A DNA stretch of 64,000 bases from contig JAUZTG010000042.1 in the NCBI GenBank assembly GCA_030734395.1, forward strand, positions 434,001-498,000, read 5' to 3'. Position 1 is the stretch's first letter. Each line of letters starts with the position of its first letter. A program made the translations under genes and the position numbers. Below the pieces are notes generated by a model. That model searched no databases, was not told the origin of the DNA, and worked only from the letters and a program-made list of their open reading frames with translations. Source of the DNA: Sarocladium kiliense. Its lineage: Eukaryota > Ascomycota > Sordariomycetes > Hypocreales > Sarocladiaceae. Shown in pieces: positions 43,310 to 54,532 of this stretch.

Positions 43310-43855
43310 GTTTCGGGTTTGTTCGATGGTCGAATTTGAGAAGGGAGCTCAGAGAGCGTACTTTGTGAAGCAGTGAGGTTGCGCTTCAGAGCATAATAGC
43401 TTCGATTGCAATGAATGCGTGAGGTGCGAATATGTGAGATATTGAAGACACAGGAGGGTAGTGGTCGATGCCGTTTGAAGTACCCCAAGTTTCATCGGAT
43501 CTCCAGGCCGGCTGGCTGAAGCCGCACTATTGTACGATAATGCAATTGTTGTCAAGTCACCGATCGGGTCTTGTGCGTTTACTCCTTATTTGATGAGGCA
43601 GAAATACTTCACACTGAGGCGCGGTTGAGGATGGAATGATGCAAGCACACGCCTGTAAATTGAACAGCAACTGAGATAGTCAGAATGGTACACATCCTCC
43701 ACAACCACTTTACCAGCAATACAAGAGCCAGAAGCTCAGCAAGTTGGAGGTCCTTTTCATGCCATGTCCAGCCAATCTACTACTGTGCGAAACATCAACA
43801 TTAGTCCTGGGTTTCCACGGTGGCTTGATCCGCGGTGTCTATCACACTTCCCATG
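43310..43855. other. Intergenic, no gene seen
   Basis: Upstream of the unresolved gene and downstream of the coiled-coil gene, both on the minus strand. No motif recognised. Confidence 0.4.
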
Positions 43856-45344
43856 CTATTTGCAGCCTCGAGACTTGACCAGCTTTTTTGGCGACGTGTA
43901 GATGATCGGAAACTGCTCACAGATGTCCTTGACGAATCGACCAGCCTTGATAGCAGCCCGTCTCTGTGGTCGCGCCCCAACACTTTCGGTCGCTGGCTGT
44001 GCCTCAGACTCGGATCCAGCTTGATGGTTCTGGGGCTTCTTGTGTTCCTCAAGGATTCCAAATGCAGCAAGCAGTTCCCTTGTTTCGGCACTCGAATCCT
44101 CCGAATGATCTGGGGTCGGTTCGCAACCAGGCACACGAACAGAGCGCTTCTTCCGGGATGGGGACCTGTTTCCCTTGTCGCTACCAAATGACTCTGAGAT
44201 GGGACGCTTCAAAGTGTAGGGGGTCCCAGCCTGTATGCTTAATGCATCAGAGCTGAATGCATCAGAAATTGAGATCGGGGATTGGCATTGAGGGGGTGAG
44301 ATGCTCTGTGTACCCTCAAAGCTGCCGCTTGCCGGTTGGGCTGGCTTGTGCCCGTTGAGTCGGAGATGAGGGGACTGGTGGCTCCCATCCTCTGAGGCCC
44401 TGTTCTTATGCCTTCGAATTTGTCTCGGCTGAGAAGGCGATATATCATCAATGCCGGGTTCTGAGACATTGCTTTCGACATCGATCTCAACGTGACCGGT
44501 GCGGAATCTTGCAGGACTTGCCAAGGTGTCACGTAGGACAAAGTGACTATTAAAAAAGGATGCATCATCACGTCTCATGTTGTCTTTGCCTTGGGAAGAA
44601 GAGTCTAGACCACCCACCGTGGTCACTTCTCTTCCCTCCTCCTCGCAGCCCGACCGCTGCACGAAGAGGTCCGAGGTCAGAGTTCGTGAAATCTCAGTAC
44701 CCTGTCTGACAGCACTCCAAGATTCTTCCTGGGATAATAGCAAAGCCTCGGTCCTTCGGGCAATCTGTTTGGCCTCATTGGTCCTTGAGAGGAAGGCCTC
44801 ATCTTCTAATGATGCTACTCTGTCCCTCAAAGCTGTATTTTCGTCGTTCAAGGCTGCAAGTCGCTCCCTTATAATCACCATCTCCTGCTGTATCTTCAAA
44901 ACTGTGTTCGAGTCGTGAGACAGTCGCAGCCTTTCCAAGGCTGAAACCTTGTCTTTCCAGGTAGCTAAATCGTTTTTCACTTGCAGGAACATCCCACAAT
45001 GATCACATGATGACTTATGTGTCCCGCTGTTGAGCTTTGCCTCAGAGCTCGTCGTAATGGTCGTCGAAGCGCTATTGACATTCCATCGGTCCAGAGTCCG
45101 AGACTCTTCCAAGCCTTCGTGAGCAGAGCCGGGGATTGGCGTAGAAGGCGGAAGTGACTCTCCAACCGAGCCGTGGTCCTGGTGTTGATCGGGTACTTGA
45201 GCAGTTAGAGAGGGCGCAGCAATTCTTCACTGGATTCGTTGCCTTACCAGCAGCAGATACTGGGCTGCAATCTTCCGAGGATTCGTTTGTCGTGATGTCT
45301 TGACCTGACACGTCCACCGACAATGAGGCTTCGCTAGTCGTCAT
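43856..45344 (-). CDS. Coiled-coil protein with basic motifs, unknown function
   Basis: Exons 45344-45248 and 45195-43856 give 478 aa. The intron (52 bp) has a GTAAGG donor and CTCTAAC branch site and joins SPVSAA to VPDQHQDHGSVGES. A CDHCGMF pair at about residue 92 begins a coiled coil of roughly 70 residues (LERLRLSHDSNTVLKIQQEM, RERLAALNDENTALRDRVASLEDE, with heptad Leu/Ile). The rest is Ser/Pro-rich and looks disordered, with basic clusters (RRHKNR, RKKRSVRVPG) that could be nuclear localisation signals and a basic end (RPQRRAAIKAGRFVKDI...KKLVKSR). The plan, an N-terminal coiled coil plus long tail and basic C-terminus, recalls chromosome-associated adaptor proteins such as shugoshin, but I see no SGO motif and do not assign it. 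Confidence 0.7.
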
Positions 45345-46375
45345 CACTGTGACTCGAGCAAAGGTTGTGTTGGGGTATTACACGAAAACGTGACACCCAT
45401 TCAAGCCATAAGGTGAAGACGGGTTACTCTCACACCAAGAGACGACACTCAAACACAGCACTTATGGCGGGAAAGGATCGAGGACAGTGAGAAAACTCGG
45501 TGATGTTGAGTGTTGAGACATCGCGGCAGAGGGCGCCAAATCGTGACTGATTTGCTTCCCTATCTTGCACGTAAGGGTAGAATATCACCAAGTCGTTGCA
45601 TTGCAGGTGATGGCAGCTGTCAAAGGTTTCGAAGTCAACTGCTCGAGGCGTTGACACAACAACGTGCCCATGTCCCGTCGATGTTCTCATACGAGGTCGG
45701 ACCCGCACTGGCGTTAACACGCAGTGTCCACCAGTTTGGTTTGCTTCTGTCGCTGACGGGTCAATCCTCCTTCTGACTTCCTCGTCCTCAACCCGCTTCT
45801 CAGCAACACCATGCCTCTGACCGACCTTCACGGCCCCAAATAGTCCCGGCTAGCGGTAGCAAATCCGTTGCAAAGCCGCAGGATGATCACCGACTAAACA
45901 ACGCCGCGATGACGCCGCCCTCCTACACAGCTTCCCAATACAGTCCACCCCTCGACCCAGGCTTGCCTCCTCTTGGCCCTCGACGCAAAGCTAAAGATGG
46001 ATGCGCAGCGCCGCAGGAGCCCACAAGTCGCCTCGTATTACGACCAGAAACACGCTTCCCCGCATTCTGGTAGGCCAGAGTCACAGCCAGTAACCGGTAG
46101 TCGTGGCTAGCGTCGATGTGGCGCTTCGGGCTGGAACTCAGCTGAGCGAGTGAGACCAAACGTCAGCCGCTGGCCGGTTGTACAAATGGCCAGCTCTGGA
46201 CCGCAATCCCTTGGGATATGTGTCGTCGTCTTCTTCTTCTTCTTCTTCTTCTTCTTCTTCTTCTTCTTCTTCTTCTTCTTCTTCGTCGGTCTCGCATCCG
46301 TCGATCCGTCCTTCTTTCTCTTTAAGAATCGGGTGCAAGAACGGGTTTCTGACGGCGGCAAGTCTTGTAGCCATC
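45345..46375. promoter_or_regulatory. Divergent intergenic region, about 1.0 kb
   Basis: Between the coiled-coil gene (-) and the glycosidase gene (+). It contains the TTC microsatellite listed separately; otherwise nothing coding was recognised. Confidence 0.4.
46231..46284 (+). repeat. TTC trinucleotide microsatellite, 18 perfect units
   Basis: 54 nt of uninterrupted TTC (GAA on the other strand), preceded by GTC GTC. It ends 91 nt before the glycosidase ATG, so it is probably in the promoter or 5' leader. The frame through the repeat is open into the gene and would encode poly-Ser, but has no upstream ATG. Confidence 0.95.
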
Positions 46376-48968
46376 ATGTTCTCATTTCTGGTATCCGCTT
46401 TGCACCTTGTGGGGGGCCAGAGAAGCCATGGGTTGAAGCGATGTGGTGACGCCTGGTACTCGCCGTCTGAGGTATGTCAAAATTACAACTTTGTTCCTGT
46501 CTTCTCTTCTAATCGTTTGTCCGTTTTAGTTTGTTTGCTATGACGGCAAGCAACTCTGTCCTCTGATTGATGGAGAGGCTACCAACAGATGTGGCAAGGA
46601 TTGTTATGCGCCTGCAGACTACAGGTATGTTCATGTCACTCCTATGATCTCCTCTCTCATATCTGACCAACTTTAGCTGTGTCGACGATGAACTTGTCTG
46701 GAAGCCACCTGTCTCACAAACAGCTGGAGACAGTACTCTTTCCGAATTCCCATTGGTCACAACGCTACCAACAGTCACTGCATTGCCCGCCCCGGAACCC
46801 TCCTGCTCCAATAAGCCGACTCGCTTTGAGCTTAGCGAGCCTCCGTATACAAATTACTTCTACTCGGACTGCAATTCTGCCTCTCAAGTTGTCGTCACCA
46901 GCCCTCTGGAGTCCAGCAATCTGACCATCATTGGGCCTCGCCTGCTCGTGAGTCCCTGGGGTTCTGTTCGTGTGGGATCTCAGTATACTGATCTTCTTAG
47001 GTCGCTTGGCCTGCTGGTAACAGCGGTGTGGTGGCATTCTTTGCGCCAGAGAAGGGGAAGAATGGTAGTCTGACCATCTCACTCGTCAACTCATCCAGCA
47101 CCGGTAACGCCTTGGACCCAATTTGGCAAGACACTGGCTACTACTATCCCACCGTGGGTATATCCGGCCATATAAAGTTCAACGCCTCAGCCAAGCTCGT
47201 TGTCTCGATTCTCGGTAGTATCAGGACTATTCGCGACTTCACTGAAGGACCCAGTCTGTTGCAGCCGGTCATTCAAGATGCCTTGAACTTCTCGAAGTTA
47301 GATGATGGGGGTGCCTCGATCGAGAGAATGTGGCTTGACAATATTACTACTACGACACTCACTTTCGCCCCATCGTCTAAGAACGCCAAAGTCAGCGTCA
47401 AGAAGAGCACTATCGACTTCGAAGCAGGCACTTACATGTTCAATGCGTCGTTCAACTACCCTCAACTTACCCAACTTGACGCATCGGAAGCGCTATCCAC
47501 ATCGTCCAAAGGTCTCATCACCAAGAACCCATCTCAGACGGAAGCACTGTCGTTTCTCTCATACAGTGACAAACTCCTTGCCGGGGCTTGGCGATTTCTG
47601 ACATATTTCGGCCGCGACAGCATCATCTCCATGCTTCTGATGGAGCCAATCTTGAGCACTGGTCGAAACAGCTCCCTTGAGGCTGGCATTTCAGCGTTGT
47701 TGGAACGGATCAATAAGACGGATGGCAGTGCCTGCCATGAGGAGACAATTGGAGATTATGCTACCTACCTGAACCTGCAAAACAACAAGACCTCAACGAA
47801 GCCGATGTATGACTATAAAATGATCGACACGGATTACTTCGTTCCCATCATCCTGGCCAACTACTTTATTGAAAACAAAGTCGGCCGTGAGCGCGCCAAA
47901 GATTTCTTGCGTGGCAAGGCCAAGGTTGACCCCAATAATTTTGGCTTGACATACGCCGAACTGGCGCTCCGCAACGCCGAGAAGATCATGAACGAGACTG
48001 CCGCCTTTGCTGCCAAGGGCGGCCAAACTAAAGACAACCTCATCCATCTCAAGGAAGGAGAGCTCGTGGGCGAATGGCGAGACAGCACGTACGGCATTGG
48101 CGGTGGACGCATCCCTTACGACGTGAACACGGCCATCGTCCCTGCAGGTTTGCGCGCCGTCGCTGCCTTGGCCGATGCTGGATTCTTCCCAGATCATTCA
48201 GACTGGGCTAAGAAAGCAAATGAATATGCCAAGGTATGGGAGGATCATACCCTCGACTTCTTCGAGGTAACCGTCTCGAAGAACGAGGCTCGTGATCTTG
48301 TTGCCGAATACGTCAAGTCCAACGATTTCCCCTTTCCCTCAAACACAGACAACATTACATCGGACGTCACCTTTCACGCCCTTGCACTAGAAGGCAACAA
48401 CAAGCAGTCGCTCGTCCGCGTCATGAACACAGATGACTGCTTCCGTCACTTCCTCCTCAACACCACCAACCAAAAGCAGCTCACGTCGTTCATCTCCCAG
48501 ACAGCCTCGAACATTCTTGCACCATATCCCGTGGGCCTCAGCACCGACGTTGGTCTGCTCGTCGCCAACCCGGCCTACGGCGACAATCGTGTCTACTCCG
48601 CCAACTTCACCAACGCAGCGTACCATGGTACCGTAGTATGGTCCTGGCAGCTTGCTATGATGGCTGCCGGACTAGAGCGTCAACTTGGTCGTTGTGAGGA
48701 CTCCAAGTCTGCCCCAGACTTCTGCGATGACAAGGATGTTCACGGTCAGGTACTCAAAGCCTATAATCATCTTTGGGATATCATTGATGAGAACACCCAG
48801 CAACTGAGCAGTGAGGTTTGGAGTTGGAAGTATGAGAACAAGAAGTTCAAGGCGATTCCCCTGGGAGAGTTGCCGCCCCCACCTGGGTCAAGCCCGACAG
48901 AGAGCAACATCCGACAACTCTGGAGCTTGACGTTCCTCGCGGTCAAGAGGAACAAGTCCTTCAAGTAA
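46376..48968 (+). CDS. Secreted six-hairpin glycosidase-like enzyme with CBM52-like N-terminus
   Basis: Four exons, 46376-46471, 46530-46624, 46677-46947 and 47001-48968, give 809 aa. A short signal peptide (MFSFLVSALHLVGG) is followed by a Cys-rich module (CGDAWYSPSEFVCYDGKQLC, CGKDCYAPADYSC) resembling carbohydrate-binding module family 52 found on fungal cell-wall glucanases. Exon 2 codes most of it. After a Thr/Pro linker comes a large catalytic-type domain with many N-glycosylation sites; FLTYFGRDSIISMLLMEPIL, EWRDSTYGIGGGRIPYDVN and AYHGTVVWSWQLAMMAAGLERQL resemble the (alpha/alpha)6 domain of glycogen-debranching-type glycosidases, and fungal homologues often carry that name. Probable acid residues are the Asp of FGRDS and Glu/Asp of GEWRDS. 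Secretion and the CBM argue for a cell-wall or extracellular glucan as substrate, not cytosolic glycogen. Confidence 0.82.
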
Positions 48969-49626
48969 ACCCATCTCAGTCCTGCTTTTTTCATCGTTTC
49001 GGGTTTTGAGATTTTCGTCTTTGCCTGCGGAGTTTTGGAATTGGAAAAAAGGGCTCAGGTCGGGGGGCGTTAAGAGGTAGAGATACTCTGAACTGTCTTG
49101 GGTGCATGTCATGTTTCTTGGATCGTTAGTCAACGCAGGTAGTTTCGACTGACTTGGACAGGAAATGGCTTTTTTCCAAACATACCTGATGTACGTGAAT
49201 AACCGTGTCTGTGTCGATCACGCAAGTTATGTGCAACATAAATGGGCCCAAGAATCGTCCATGCCTCGGGCGGAACGTCAGCGGAGCATTGAAGCTAGAT
49301 GATGAATCGCAAATCGGCATTCCGGCAATTCATCCCTCTTGATAGGTCTTGTGATACTATCAATCCAAAACTAGATGTCGTCGTCGCTACGAGGCTGTAG
49401 TCTGCGGTCGCGGAACACCGACCGGTGACCGAGTGAGTCAACCACCACCCACAACCGCCAGCTCGTATATAGCCCTGAGAAGGCAGCCGTAACCAACTCC
49501 CAAATTCATCACAATCCCGTCAACCAAGCCCGTGTTGCTTTTTTATATCTTCCTCTACTATATTCGTCTTCAGACTTCTTCCGGCAGTCTGACTATATCG
49601 CAAGGGACATTTCACACATCACGCTT
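48969..49626. promoter_or_regulatory. Intergenic with TATA box
   Basis: 3' flank of the glycosidase gene and promoter of the cyclase gene. A TATATAG box lies at 49466-49472, about 160 nt before the ATG at 49627, followed by a C/T-rich leader. Confidence 0.45.
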
Positions 49627-50906
49627 ATGAAGCCCATTGATCTTGACGGCCGCACTGGCGAAGGCGGCGGCCAGCTCGTCCGGCTCGCCGTCGGGCTATC
49701 AGCTCTCACGACGAGACCAATCAAGATTACAAATGTCCGAGGGAACCGACCAGGCGCCCGTGGTGGAGGTACGTTGGTTTTCTTCCCGATTGGAAGGCAT
49801 TGCTGGCATCGCTCACACAATGGTCAGGCCTCAAAAGCCAGCATGTCACAGCTATAGAGTTCCTCGCCTCTGTGACAGATGCAAAGACTGAAGGGCTCTT
49901 CGTCGGCTCAGACACATTGACTTTCATTCCTCGACTTGCGCCGACTGCACTCCCGCAGCGGCGGTTCAACATCTCAGCCCCATCTGGTGCGGCAAGCACA
50001 TTGCTCATTCTGCAAACAATCTTTCCTTTCCTCCTTTTTGCTGCCGGGGAGCCGATCCAATTGAGTATATCTGGTGGTACAAATGCAGCTTTCTCACTGA
50101 GTTACGAGTATCTCGATCAAATACTTCTACCGACACTAGAGGAGCGCTTTGCTGTCAAGGTTGGCAGAGAAATGAAGACGAGAGGGTGGAGTTTAGGCAA
50201 GCAGTCGAGAGGCGAGATCAGTATCACGATCCATCCGATCCAGAAGGGGGAAAAGCTGCGGTTCACACCGCCGCAACCTCGAAGCTATCCAGGATCCTTC
50301 ACCGTTACGAATGTGGACGTCAATATCGTGACGCCGGCTTTCACACACGAAATACTACAGACTGCCCTTGTCGAGAACCTTGGACAGCTATATCCCGATG
50401 CAGAATTGCATTTCAAGTCTCTCGAGGACTCAGGCGACCCAGCTAGGGTATACATTCTTCTCGTCGCGCACTCGCCAAGCAATATCCGCTGGGGCCGAGA
50501 TATACTCACATCCCTCCCGAAAAAGCTCAAATCACCAGACACGGTCCTCAAGCAATTCGCATCAAAAGTCTGTCGCCATCTAGATGAAGAGGTCGCCCTT
50601 GCCGGAGAGGTAGACGAGTTCCTCCAGGATCAACTCATCTGCTTCCAGGCTATAGCAGAAGGCTATTCCTCGTTCCTTCGATTAGACGCTCCGATGTCCG
50701 AGGAAGACTTGACTGAATCCTCGGAAGCGTGGGATAGTTTGACGGGTGGTCCAGGAGGGATAAGAGTAGATAGAGGAGATGAACCATTTGGTCATGGGTC
50801 GCTTCATGCGCAGACTGCGAGATGGGTTGCCGCGGAGATGCTTCCTCAGGTTAAGTTTTACAGGAAGGGTACTATTGCCCAAGGCGCTGGTGTTGCATTC
50901 TCATAA
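49627..50906 (+). CDS. RNA 3'-terminal phosphate cyclase (RtcA type)
   Basis: ATP-dependent enzyme converting RNA 3'-phosphate to 2',3'-cyclic phosphate. Exons 49627-49768 and 49828-50906 give 406 aa. N-terminal family signature: DLDGRTGEGGGQLVRLAVGLSALT, ITNVRGNRPGARGGGLKSQH (joined by the 59-bp intron with a GTACGT donor). Further matches: LSISGGTNAAFSLSYEYLDQILLP and a C-terminal segment FGHGSLHAQTARWVAAEML, where the His fits the position of the catalytic nucleotidylated His of RtcA. That argues for an active cyclase rather than the Rcl1-type ribosome biogenesis paralogue, which lacks it. An insert at 325-345 (SEEDLTESSEAW) is acidic. Likely nuclear or cytosolic RNA end processing. Confidence 0.88.
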
Positions 50907-51474
50907 GTATGCTGTCTTGAGTGGTTAGATCATATATCAGCTGTCCATAATAGATAAGATCAGGAATGAGCATGAACGCTGCTGTGGGATCGTCACATGG
51001 AGTCGGCTCAAGGAGCGACCTCGAGTTCCTGTTCCAGTCCCTGGATGTTGTCGCAGCTCCAACTCAACCATCTCTGAGAGTTTTTGTTGTTTGCCGAATC
51101 ACCATGCAGACGCCTGGCACCCGGCGATCCAGCCTCGGGAGGAGGATCTGTTGGCTCCGATATGAGATTCCAGCAAGGGAAGCAGAGTCAGGTGGGTCAG
51201 GACAGAGCCGATGCAGGGTAGTTCAAAATGCCCGGGTCGCGTTGCCGTGGCACGTCTAAGCTTGAGCTGCTCAATCTTTTTCTTGTTGAAATCGCAGCGA
51301 GCTGACTTGCCTTCCGTTCCTGGATCCTAGACAGCCTCACATGCTCTTCCCAGCTCCAGTCACCCACGACTACCCTCATCAACTCCAACTCTCGCCGCTT
51401 GATTCACTTCGCGCGGTCCCTCTGGGCGTCACAAACTTCACGATTCACCACCACGCGCCCATTCGTCCTCCACC
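50907..51474. other. Intergenic, no gene seen
   Basis: 3' flank of the cyclase gene and promoter of NUP53. The last 150 nt are C-rich and A/C-rich, typical of a fungal housekeeping leader. Confidence 0.45.
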
Positions 51475-52819
51475 ATGGCTCCGCTCATCCTGCACAACGT
51501 CCCCGACGATGAGTGCTACATTGGCGACGATGGCATTAAGCGGCCCTATGCCATGATCTTCAACCAGTACGCGATTCTATATCAATGCGCTGCTCACCTT
51601 CAGAGTTCCTACGTAGATCAACAGCACTGACTTGATTTCTCACAGACAAGATGGCCCATCAGGCAGCACACGATCTCGCCGCACCGTCGCTGAAACAGGT
51701 TCCTTCGGCAAATCAACCCGTCGCTCACGTTCACGAACCGGCACGCCAGCAGGCCGAACCGGTCGCGAGAACCCAACCCTTGCAGCCGCCGACAAGCTCT
51801 TCGGCGACTGGGTCTCCAACCAGAACCAAAACACAACACGGAAGGCTTCCCAACAGACACAAGCACAACAAGATGAAGCTGCAGGTGCAGCACAACGCGT
51901 TGTACCTGCGAGCCAGCCGGTTGAGGTGATACTTAGGGGCTATCGCTCGTCATTGCAGCAGTATGCGGCCATCTCACATTATGAGTCGCTTGCGGGGACG
52001 ATCTTGGAGGATTATCCTCGCGATCCGCCGGCTGGGTTGAGGCGGTACAAGTCAGAGCTTAGGGACCCTGCATTTACGCGTTCGCGAATCTTGTCTGCTG
52101 ATGAGAGAGCGATGGTCAACCGGGCGGACGGCGGCGAGCATTGGATCAAGGTCACGTTCGAAAGCCAAGAAGCTGCGGAGGCAGCCATGTATGCGAGCCC
52201 ACAGCGCATCCTCGGTCACCTCGTCTACGCAGAGCCATACCGTGGTGTTGGACCAGCTAAAGATGAGGCATGTCCAGACGTGGACTCCTACGTCGAAACC
52301 GGCCACATCCCCCGATCCCAAAGCTTGCCTGCAAACGTCGGCACACCCAGACGCCAGAACATGACTGGCCTTCCAACATCCTTCAGCAGCCGCCTACTCG
52401 ACCTCTCACCCGGCGAAAGCCACAACTCGAGCCAAACAATGGAGACAAACACCCTCTCCACCGGCCAGTCCTCCACGACCATCAATGCAACCATCGCACC
52501 AGCCTCTACGAGCATCGAACCCCTCGAAATCCAAGACGACAGCGTCTTCTGCCGACGCATCCCCACCGCCCGAAAAGCTCAACTTCTACCCGCCGACCAG
52601 GCCCTCCTCCCACAACAATCCGTCACTCAACGGTTTCTCAACGCTATTCCCTTCCTCAAGTGGTTCGGTGGAAGTATCATCGGCAACGAGATCCCACGCA
52701 CCGAGACGGGAGAGTTCGATTGGCATCGCGCGAGTCTTTATTGGAAGGTTATTTGGTGGCTTGATGCGACATTCGGCCTTTTCAAGGGGGATGTCTACAG
52801 CATTGACAAGGATGAGTAG
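51475..52819 (+). CDS. NUP53: Nucleoporin Nup53 (Nup35 family, RRM-like domain)
   Basis: Nuclear pore inner-ring component that links Nup170/Nic96 to the membrane. Exons 51475-51566 and 51646-52819 give 421 aa. The first exon encodes MAPLILHNVPDDECYIGDDG and PYAMIF; splicing (79 bp, GTACGC donor) gives IFNQQDGPSGSTRSRR. The Nup35-type RRM (about residues 95-210) shows VEVILRGYRSSLQQYAAISH at its start, WIKVTFESQEAAEAAMYASP and LVYAEPY. The stretch TARKAQLLPAD plus the C-terminal amphipathic/aromatic FLKWFGGSII and SLYWKVIWWLDATFGLFKGD match the membrane-binding end of the family. Flanks are Ser/Thr-rich, as in other Nup53 proteins. Confidence 0.88.
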
Positions 52820-53134
52820 AGCTTCCTTGCTTTGTGTGTAGACCCAGAAATGCTGTGAAGCAGGGACGGCTTTACCTGGCTTGTTAGAGAGAAGAGAACA
52901 GAGGCATAGATGGCGTCGTGGCGTTTTACGGAAGGCACAGTACAGAGCATCAAACACCAGAGCTCTCATTAGGAGTTGTAATGACTTTGTTTGTACATCA
53001 GATATACAGATCTATTAATTGGCCTCTGTGAAGAGGGTCATCATGAATTTCTTCCAAAACGCAACGCCTGCATGGTATCTCTCTTTGTCTCTGGTCTTCC
53101 GTTCCATTATGTCCTGTTACCAGGACACTACTAG
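52820..53134. terminator. Convergent 3' flank (NUP53 / Ivy1-like)
   Basis: 315 bp between two convergent stop codons. It serves as 3' UTR and terminator space for both genes; no single terminator motif stands out. Confidence 0.35.
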
Positions 53135-54532
53135 TCAGCTCCCATCTGGTGAGCTCTCATCTGTGATAAATTCTGGGGATTGCCTTCCCCTTGCGAACTC
53201 AGGTGATCTTCTCCCATCTTCTCCCTCATCTGTTCTCTCCCTCTCGTCGTCCCCACGCATCGTCTCTTCATCTTCCCCATCACGATCCTCTTCCGTGTCC
53301 CTCCTTTCATGCCCCTCATCACCAAACCCTCCCATAAAACCGAGCTCATCTTCCGTCACACCAGCGGGTATTCGCCGTATTGGTTGCGGCGAGAATGGCC
53401 TCGCTCCTCTTGGCCGATTGAAGTCCGCAGAGAACACACTTTCCGCATCTCCTCCTGGCCTGGCATCTGACGCTACCGCCGTCAACGACTGATATCTCTC
53501 CGTATCCACGAGCAAGCTATCGCTTCTAGCGTGCGTGATAGCCGGCCGGGATGTATCAGACGCCGAGTCCGCAAGTATGCTCTTGGGCGGGAGTATGGAG
53601 AACAGCTTAGCGGTCTCTCCGCTGCTGTGACCGACTACACCGGAAACACCGTGTTGTCCAGAAGTATGTTCTGTTGCGAAGAGGTCCTGCCCCTTTTCAA
53701 GAAGATCTTCCAGACCACCTCCACTCCAGCCCTTCCGGGCCAGACTCTCGAAGATGTCCACCTCGGCCCTGACAAGACTGCAGCTGGCCTCGACAATCCT
53801 CCCGCTGGTTTCTTGACTTTCTCTGAGCAGCGTCCTCGCGTGGTCAGTGTGCGTTGTCGTCAGCCCATCGAGCTTGCTAGTTAAGTTGACCAGATGGGCG
53901 CGAAATCGGGCGACGTCCCTTCTTCGTTGCTTGTGCAGCTTCAAGCCCTCCTTCTCGAGACGCTTAATCTCCTTGGTCTGGACTTTGATCTTTTGCTTAT
54001 AGGTTTCCTCCTCATCGTCAATGACGCCCTGCCACCTGTCGAGATCGTGGAGTAGCGGTACTTCGAAGGATCGATAGACTGTTTCTGAGAGAATTTGCTG
54101 GTGATTCGCGATCAGATGATGTACGCCAGACGCTGACATGAGTGTATCTGCTGTATTCGCTCCCTTTGTCGTGAAACTCGCAGACATGCTCGTCGCGCCG
54201 GGTGGGCCGATGGGGTCTGCCCTCGCCTCCTTCAGCCGCGCGCACGCCTCCAGTGAGCATCCAAACGTTGATGCAGCAGTGGAAAGCGTCGCCAAAGCCG
54301 TTCTGTATGCTTTGGCCGAGGAGAGAAGCTCCGAGTACGCCTCCTGGGACTTGGCCAGATCATTCTTAGTGAGGACAGCATGGGGAGGGCTCGGAGGTGG
54401 AGGAAGTGGGAGATCCAGCGCGGATAATGGGTTCGTAGTTGATGTTATTGAATACATTGGCGATGCGGGGACTGGAGGGAGTTGTGAGGAGGGTGTCGGG
54501 GAGACAGGTCGGGATGTGGTTGGTGAGGCCAT
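53135..54532 (-). CDS. Ivy1-like BAR/coiled-coil protein
   Basis: Intronless gene for 465 aa. A Pro/Ser-rich N-terminus (about 1-50) precedes a helical region of about 220 residues: LTKNDLAKSQEAYSELLSSA, CSLEACARLKEARA, HHLIANHQQILSETVYRSFE, KQKIKVQTKEIKRLEKEGLK and LHKQRRRDVARFRAHLVNL, which reads as a BAR-like coiled coil. The same order of helices is seen in Ivy1-related fungal proteins, which bind phosphoinositides on the vacuole and act in the TORC1/Ypt7 area; the assignment is by appearance only. The C-terminal 170 residues are disordered, with an acidic run (DTEEDRDGEDEETMRGDDE) and repeated SPEF motifs (RRSPEFARG and RQSPEFITD). No signal peptide or membrane helix. Confidence 0.65.
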   Translation of the reverse strand: MASPTTSRPVSPTPSSQLPPVPASPMYSITSTTNPLSALDLPLPPPPSPPHAVLTKNDLAKSQEAYSELLSSAKAYRTALATLSTAASTFGCSLEACARLKEARADPIGPPGATSMSASFTTKGANTADTLMSASGVHHLIANHQQILSETVYRSFEVPLLHDLDRWQGVIDDEEETYKQKIKVQTKEIKRLEKEGLKLHKQRRRDVARFRAHLVNLTSKLDGLTTTHTDHARTLLRESQETSGRIVEASCSLVRAEVDIFESLARKGWSGGGLEDLLEKGQDLFATEHTSGQHGVSGVVGHSSGETAKLFSILPPKSILADSASDTSRPAITHARSDSLLVDTERYQSLTAVASDARPGGDAESVFSADFNRPRGARPFSPQPIRRIPAGVTEDELGFMGGFGDEGHERRDTEEDRDGEDEETMRGDDERERTDEGEDGRRSPEFARGRQSPEFITDESSPDGS

